Of a DNA stretch of 8,966 nucleotides, positions 5,530 through 8,966 are shown piece after piece. How positions within the stretch are numbered: position 1 is the stretch's first letter; each line of letters starts with the position of its first letter. Source of the DNA: Gammaproteobacteria bacterium (GTDB lineage: Bacteria > Pseudomonadota > Gammaproteobacteria > Cardiobacteriales > Wohlfahrtiimonadaceae); contig BHEQ01000067.1 of the NCBI GenBank assembly GCA_003864535.1, forward strand, positions 1 to 8,966, read 5' to 3'. Under the pieces are notes generated by a model. That model saw only the letters and a program-made list of their open reading frames with translations. It ran no database searches and was not told the origin of the DNA. A program made the position numbers and the translations under genes.

Positions 5530-6918
5530 ATGTCAAAAACACCTGTACCTAATTTGTCAAAACTTAGTGAGCTTAAGTCAAGAATACTTTTTTTATTATT
5601 GGCTTTGGTAATTTATCGAATGGGGGCATTTATTTCTGTTCCTGGGGTCAATGTTGATGCTTTGAGTGAAATCTTACGTCAGCAAGATTCAAGTGGCGGA
5701 GTCTCTGCCATGATAAATATGTTCTCAGGTGGTGCCTTTGAAAGAATGTCGATCTTTATGTTAGGGGTTATGCCTTATATTACCGCATCGATTATCATCC
5801 AGATTCTATCGGTTGTTTATCCACCGTTAGAGCAGCTTAAGAAGGAAGGGCAAGCAGGTCGGCGTAAAATGACCCAGTATACACGCTACCTAACCCTGCT
5901 TCTAGCCGCTGTTCAAGGTACTGCATATGCTATTGCGCTTCAAAATGGATCAATGGGCGTTGCAAGCTCAGTAATTATGATCTCAGGTCCATTATTTGTC
6001 ATCTTAGCGGTGGTAACATGGATGACGGGAACAATGTTTCTAATGTGGTTGGGTGAGCAAATTTCTGAAAGAGGTATTGGTAACGGTATTTCCATGATAA
6101 TTTTTGCAAGCATAGTCTCAGGTGTTCCAGGTGGTATCGCTTACTTATTTGAAGCAGCTAGAAATGATCAAATGCAGATATTTACGGTTATTTTAATTGT
6201 AGCAATAGTATTGTCTGTTATCTGGTTGGTAGTATATGTCGAAAGAGCGCAGCGGCGTGTAGCAATTAACTATGCACGCAAACAGCAAGGCAGGCAGTCA
6301 TCTTCAATGGCTCAAGCAACTCATTTGCCGTTAAAACTTAATATGGCGGGGGTTATTCCTGCTATTTTTGGCTCAGCTCTGCTCGCATTTATCTATACTA
6401 TTTCCAGTTTCTTGCAAAACATTGATATAACACCAGAAAGCTCCACTGCTTTAAAAATATTACAGTCAATTGGGCATTTGGGCGCAAGCTCCTTTGGTCA
6501 AGGGCAACTTGCTCAGATGGTATTATTTTCTTTTATGATTATTTTCTTCTGCTTTTTCTATACAGCATTGCAATTTAATTCAAAAGAAACAGCTGAAAAC
6601 TTAAAACGTTCAGGGGCATTTGTCCCAGGGATTCGTCCAGGAATACATACCTCACAATATTTAGATAAAGTACTATCAAGAATTACGTTTTGGGGAGCTT
6701 TGTATATTACGGGTATCTGTTTATTACCAGAAATACTAAGTAATACGCTTGGATTACAGTTTTATTTTGGTGGTACCTCTGTTTTAATTGCTGTTGTCGT
6801 GGTTATGGATTTGATTGCACAAGTGCAAGCACATTTAATGTCACAGCAATATGATTCTTTAATGAAGAAGACGAATATTAGTTCAGCTCTTGCTTCACAA
6901 AGATCACCACATATATAA
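5530..6918 (+). CDS. secY: SecY, central channel subunit of the Sec translocon
   Basis: SecY forms the protein-conducting pore of the inner membrane with SecE and SecG, driven by SecA or co-translationally by ribosomes. The 462-residue product shows ten membrane segments, approximately at 18-37, 74-95, 120-137, 154-175, 184-203, 216-237, 271-294, 328-348, 385-402 and 414-435. Signatures include NMFSGGAFERMSIFMLGVMP, GTMFLMWLGEQISERGIGNG, THLPLKLNMAGVIPAIF and the cytoplasmic C5 loop SGAFVPGIRPG with the SecA-critical arginine R369. It is longer than E. coli (443 aa), mainly in the TM7-TM8 periplasmic loop (about 295-327) and the C-terminal tail. No good ribosome-binding site is seen: GAAG at 5517-5520 is weak and the rplO stop is 4 nt away, so translation probably depends on coupling to rplO. 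Confidence 0.98.
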   Translation: MSKTPVPNLSKLSELKSRILFLLLALVIYRMGAFISVPGVNVDALSEILRQQDSSGGVSAMINMFSGGAFERMSIFMLGVMPYITASIIIQILSVVYPPLEQLKKEGQAGRRKMTQYTRYLTLLLAAVQGTAYAIALQNGSMGVASSVIMISGPLFVILAVVTWMTGTMFLMWLGEQISERGIGNGISMIIFASIVSGVPGGIAYLFEAARNDQMQIFTVILIVAIVLSVIWLVVYVERAQRRVAINYARKQQGRQSSSMAQATHLPLKLNMAGVIPAIFGSALLAFIYTISSFLQNIDITPESSTALKILQSIGHLGASSFGQGQLAQMVLFSFMIIFFCFFYTALQFNSKETAENLKRSGAFVPGIRPGIHTSQYLDKVLSRITFWGALYITGICLLPEILSNTLGLQFYFGGTSVLIAVVVVMDLIAQVQAHLMSQQYDSLMKKTNISSALASQRSPHI

Positions 6919-6934
6919 TTATAGGAGTTTTACT

Positions 6935-7048
6935 ATGAAAGTTCGTGCATCTGTCAAAAAGATTTGCCGTAAGTGCAAGATCGTTAAAAGAGAAGGTGTT
7001 GTTCGCGTAATTTGTTCTGATGGTCGCCACAAGCAACGTCAGGGATAA
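6935..7048 (+). CDS. rpmJ: Large subunit ribosomal protein L36 (bL36), zinc-binding form
   Basis: A 37-codon gene: MKVRASVKKICRKCKIVKRE followed by GVVRVICSDGRHKQRQG. Cys11, Cys14, Cys27 and His32 form the zinc ribbon, so this is the C-plus form. L36 is the smallest 50S protein and binds 23S rRNA. AGGAG at 6923-6927 lies 7 nt upstream of the ATG, 17 nt after the secY stop. Its place after secY marks the end of the classical spc operon. Confidence 0.98.
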   Translation: MKVRASVKKICRKCKIVKREGVVRVICSDGRHKQRQG

Positions 7049-7056
7049 TTTGTTTA

Positions 7057-7109
7057 TTTCATGCAAAGTTCGCGTATTTAAATTATAATTACTAGCTCTT
7101 TGCATGAAA
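7057..7109. repeat. Perfect 12-bp inverted repeat in the rpmJ-rpsM spacer
   Basis: TTTCATGCAAAG at 7057-7068 is the exact reverse complement of CTTTGCATGAAA at 7098-7109, with a 29-nt AT-rich loop. The loop contains a TATAAT box. The right arm can instead fold locally as TCTTT-GCATG-AAAGA (7097-7111), so the two structures exclude each other. No T-run follows the right arm, which argues against a simple terminator. It is probably part of the alpha-operon control region. Confidence 0.75.
7084..7089 (+). promoter_or_regulatory. Candidate -10 box of the alpha-operon promoter
   Basis: A perfect TATAAT, set inside the 10-bp palindrome AATTATAATT (7081-7090), stands 46 nt before the rpsM start. 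No good -35 is visible at the right distance; TGCAAA at 7062-7067 with 16-bp spacing is the best candidate. In E. coli the alpha operon has its own promoter at this same place, between rpmJ and rpsM. Transcription would begin near 7095-7097, at the base of the right arm of the inverted repeat. Confidence 0.5.
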
Positions 7110-7135
7110 GATTAATTTTAGGGGTTCAAATCAAT

Positions 7136-7492
7136 ATGGCTCGTATAGCTGGTATTAATATTCCTGTTAAAAAACATACAGTGATCGCACTTAGATCAAT
7201 CTTTGGGATTGGTTTAACTCGCGCTAGGCTTATTTGTAAAAATGCAAATGTGCCCGAATCCACTAAAGTTATAGATTTAACAGAAGCACAAGTAGATGCA
7301 TTACGCGCCGAAGTTGCTACATTTAGCGTTGAAGGTGATCTTCGTCGTACTGTTTCTATGAGCATTAAACGCTTAATGGACTTAGGTTGTTATCGTGGGA
7401 TTCGCCACAGACGCAGCCTACCTGTTCGTGGTCAGCGTACTAAAACAAATGCGCGTACTCGTAAAGGGCCACGTCGTTTAGTTAAAAAATAA
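7136..7492 (+). CDS. rpsM: Small subunit ribosomal protein S13 (uS13)
   Basis: S13 lies in the 30S head, contacts P-site tRNA and forms a bridge with L5. The 118 residues starting MARIAGINIPVKKH equal the E. coli length. Other signatures are the helix-hairpin-helix segment SIFGIGLTRAR, then DLRRTVSMSIKRLMDLGCYR, GIRHRRSLPVRGQRTKTNAR and the basic tail TRKGPRRLVKK. The frame is open back to ATG 7100, but the 12 extra residues are not S13-like and lie inside the leader repeat. AGGGG at 7120-7124 is the likely ribosome-binding site, with a long 11-nt spacing. In E. coli the S4 protein represses translation by binding a pseudoknot in this leader. Confidence 0.97.
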   Translation: MARIAGINIPVKKHTVIALRSIFGIGLTRARLICKNANVPESTKVIDLTEAQVDALRAEVATFSVEGDLRRTVSMSIKRLMDLGCYRGIRHRRSLPVRGQRTKTNARTRKGPRRLVKK

Positions 7493-7509
7493 GCTAGCTT
7501 ATTAGCTTA
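7490..7509. repeat. Hairpin at the rpsM stop codon
   Basis: TAAGCTA at 7490-7496, starting with the rpsM stop, pairs exactly with TAGCTTA at 7503-7509 around a 6-nt loop; the 10-bp palindrome AAGCTAGCTT (7491-7500) overlaps it. A run of six T lies at 7528-7533, too far downstream for a standard terminator. It might slow or partly stop transcription, or protect the 3' end of rpsM mRNA. Confidence 0.4.
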
Positions 7510-7548
7510 CTTTATTAGTTTGCTTCATTTTTTATTGGTCTTAATCTT

Positions 7549-7586
7549 GGTAATCAAACAATTCAAATAATTATTGCTTGATTACC
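7549..7586. repeat. Strong hairpin in the rpsM-rpsK spacer
   Basis: GGTAATCAA at 7549-7557 is an exact reverse complement of TTGATTACC at 7578-7586. After one A·C mismatch the stem continues with CAAT (7559-7562) and ATTG (7573-7576), leaving a 10-nt loop. A smaller stem GTCAG/CTGAC (7593-7597 and 7604-7608) follows. No T-run follows the main stem. It could be a processing site, an attenuator or a protein-binding RNA element. Confidence 0.6.
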
Positions 7587-7633
7587 GTCTTAGTCAGTTA
7601 AGTCTGACATTTATTTAATCGAGGTTTTATAGG

Positions 7634-8023
7634 ATGGCAAAGCCTTCTACTAAAGCACGTAAGCGCGTTAAAAAGTCTGTTATTGATGGTGTGGCACATG
7701 TTCATGCCTCATTTAATAATACGATTATAACTATTACAGATCGTCAAGGAAATGCTCTTTCATGGGCAACTTCAGGCGGATCAGGCTTTCGTGGTTCACG
7801 TAAATCGACCCCCTTCGCAGCACAGGTTGCAGCGGAACGTGCGGGTAATGCAGCTAAAGAATTTGGTCTTAAAAACGTTGACGTAAATGTTAACGGCCCA
7901 GGTCCTGGACGTGAGTCAGCTGTTCGTGCATTAAACGGTATTGGTTTAAAGGTCAACAGTATTGTTGATGTGACCCCAATTCCTCATAATGGTTGTCGCC
8001 CTCCCAAGAAGCGTCGCGTTTAA
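7634..8023 (+). CDS. rpsK: Small subunit ribosomal protein S11 (uS11)
   Basis: S11 forms part of the 30S platform by the mRNA exit channel, near the Shine-Dalgarno helix. The 129 residues equal E. coli. Family signatures run through the protein: GVAHVHASFNNTIITITDRQ, GNALSWATSGGSGFRGSRKS, TPFAAQVAAERA, VNVNGPGPGRESAVRALNGI and the invariant C-terminus IPHNGCRPPKKRRV. GAGGT at 7621-7625 lies 8 nt before the ATG. The 141-bp gap from rpsM is much longer than in E. coli, where the two genes are nearly adjacent. Confidence 0.98.
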   Translation: MAKPSTKARKRVKKSVIDGVAHVHASFNNTIITITDRQGNALSWATSGGSGFRGSRKSTPFAAQVAAERAGNAAKEFGLKNVDVNVNGPGPGRESAVRALNGIGLKVNSIVDVTPIPHNGCRPPKKRRV

Positions 8024-8049
8024 TCATTAATATTGGAGATAATTAATTC

Positions 8050-8670
8050 ATGGCTCGTTATATAGGTCCAAAATGTAAACTGGCTCGCCGTGAAGGCACA
8101 GACTTATTTTTAAAATCGTCTGCTCGCCCTTTAGAGTCTAAGTGCAAACATGATCGTTTGCCTGGTCAACATGGTGCAAAAGCTGGAAAGCTTTCAGACT
8201 ATGGTACTCAGTTACGCGAAAAGCAAAAGCTACGCCGCATGTTTGGCGTTTTAGAAAAACAATTCGCATCATATTATGTTGAAGCTGCACGTCGTAAAGG
8301 TTCAACAGGTGAAAACTTGTTACAAATCTTAGAATGCCGTTTAGATAATGTCGTCTATCGTATGGGATTTGGGGCAACTCGTGCAGAAGCACGTCAGCTT
8401 GTTTCTCACTGTGCGATTTTAGTCAACAATAAGAAAGTAAGCATTCCTTCTTATCAAATTAAAGCTGAAGATGTTATTTCTGTTCGTGAGTCTTCTCGTA
8501 CACAAACTAGAATTCAATATTCATTACAACTCGCAGAAGCCACCGGTTTTGTTGACTGGGTAGCTGTTGAAGCAAGTAAGATGACAGCAGTATTTAAGCG
8601 TGTTCCTGAACGCCATGATCTATCTGCTGATATCAATGAATCTCTTGTTGTCGAATTATACTCTAAATAA
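8050..8670 (+). CDS. rpsD: Small subunit ribosomal protein S4 (uS4)
   Basis: S4 starts 30S assembly by binding the 5' domain of 16S rRNA. In E. coli it is also the translational repressor of the alpha operon. The 206 residues equal E. coli. Visible are MARYIGPKCKLARREGTDLF, LPGQHGAK, SDYGTQLREKQKLRRMFGVL, the S4 RNA-binding domain RLDNVVYRMGFGATRAEARQ followed by LVSHCAILVNNKKVSIPSYQ, and the C-terminus HDLSADINESLVVELYSK. Only C9 and C32 remain of the cysteine cluster that binds zinc in some S4 proteins, so this is probably a zinc-free form. GGAG at 8035-8038 is the likely ribosome-binding site, with a long 11-nt spacing. Confidence 0.98.
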   Translation: MARYIGPKCKLARREGTDLFLKSSARPLESKCKHDRLPGQHGAKAGKLSDYGTQLREKQKLRRMFGVLEKQFASYYVEAARRKGSTGENLLQILECRLDNVVYRMGFGATRAEARQLVSHCAILVNNKKVSIPSYQIKAEDVISVRESSRTQTRIQYSLQLAEATGFVDWVAVEASKMTAVFKRVPERHDLSADINESLVVELYSK

Positions 8671-8680
8671 TTAGTGTAAA

Positions 8681-8725
8681 AGAGTCGATTAAGTCATCAA
8701 GGTAAAGCGGCATTAAATCGACTCT
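8681..8725. repeat. Perfect 10-bp hairpin between rpsD and rpoA
   Basis: AGAGTCGATT at 8681-8690 is the exact reverse complement of AATCGACTCT at 8716-8725, with a 25-nt loop. CTTGTTTAAA follows, which is T-rich but not a clean U-tract, so full termination is unlikely. The element starts 10 nt after the rpsD stop and ends 32 nt before the rpoA start. It may tune the ratio of rpoA to ribosomal-protein message by attenuation or processing. Confidence 0.6.
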
Positions 8726-8757
8726 CTTGTTTAAATAGTCTAATTTAGGAATGAATA

Positions 8758-8966
8758 ATGTCTACAGCTACAGCAAATAAATTACTTAACCCACGTCTTA
8801 TTGATGTAAAAATGCAATCTAGCCTTCAAGCTACGGTTGCACTTGAGCCATTAGAGCGTGGATTTGGGCACACACTAGGTAACGCATTACGTAGAATTTT
8901 ACTATCTGCGATTCCAGGAGCTGCCATTACAGAATGTGAAATTGAGGGTGTTCTGCATGAATACTC
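8758..8966 (+). CDS. rpoA: RNA polymerase alpha subunit, 5' part (runs off the window)
   Basis: Alpha dimerises to nucleate RNA polymerase assembly, and its C-terminal domain contacts UP elements and activators. Only the first 69 codons are present. They start MSTATANKLLNPRLIDVKMQ, followed by the N-terminal domain signature LEPLERGFGHTLGNALRRIL, then LSAIPGAAITECEIEGVLHE. These match E. coli alpha almost residue for residue from LEPLERG onward. AGGA at 8747-8750 is 7 nt before the ATG at 8758; the ATG at 8751 is out of frame. rplQ is expected next but lies outside the window. Confidence 0.98.
   Translation, partial: MSTATANKLLNPRLIDVKMQSSLQATVALEPLERGFGHTLGNALRRILLSAIPGAAITECEIEGVLHEY

Noticed and set aside
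7100..7135. Earlier ATG start for rpsM at 7100
   Set aside because: The extra 12 residues are absent from S13, have no ribosome-binding site, and overlap the leader inverted repeat.
8681..8740. Full rho-independent terminator between rpsD and rpoA
   Set aside because: The stem is good but the loop is 25 nt and the tail CTTGTTTAAA is not a continuous T-run; full termination would also cut off rpoA, for which no separate promoter is evident.

Overview
The window is a low-GC bacterial chromosome segment with every gene on the + strand. It has two blocks: the end of a type IV pilus minor-pilin operon (1-1943), and a long run of ribosomal-protein genes forming the distal spc operon and most of the alpha operon (about 1960-8966). 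The organism is most likely a gammaproteobacterium. The order rplE-rpsN-rpsH-rplF-rplR-rpsE-rpmD-rplO-secY-rpmJ-rpsM-rpsK-rpsD-rpoA matches Escherichia coli, protein lengths are nearly identical to E. coli (L5 180 aa, S14 101, L18 117, S13 118, S11 129, S4 206), and the pilin genes follow the pilV-pilW-pilX-pilE order known from Pseudomonas and Legionella. AT-richness and divergence suggest a less-studied lineage; I cannot name the genus.

Layout: the 3' end of a probable pilV-like gene (1-98), then pilW-like, pilX-like and pilE-like genes with 11-14 nt gaps, closed by a strong intrinsic terminator at 1906-1943. A 180-bp AT-rich stretch with a candidate promoter and an inverted repeat leads into rplE (start 2124). 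From rplE to rpmJ the genes are tightly packed. An 87-bp spacer with a perfect TATAAT box inside a perfect 12-bp inverted repeat (7057-7109) precedes rpsM and is probably the alpha-operon promoter/leader. rpsM and rpsK are separated by an unusually long 141-bp spacer with several hairpins, and rpsD and rpoA by 87 bp with a perfect 10-bp hairpin stem. The window ends inside rpoA.

Functionally, the ribosomal block builds both ribosomal subunits (L5, L6, L15, L18, L30, L36; S4, S5, S8, S11, S13, S14), the SecY translocon pore and the RNA polymerase alpha subunit. The pilin block encodes low-abundance pilins that prime type IV pilus assembly.

The most notable point is the genome arrangement. rplN and rplX, which normally sit just upstream of rplE, are absent, and a terminated pilin operon takes their place. 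The break lies at the point where S8 feedback control acts in E. coli. I see no CRISPR, transposase, tRNA or rRNA, and no evidence of a wholly new system. The interest lies in the operon split and in three structured spacers that could rewire ribosomal-protein regulation.
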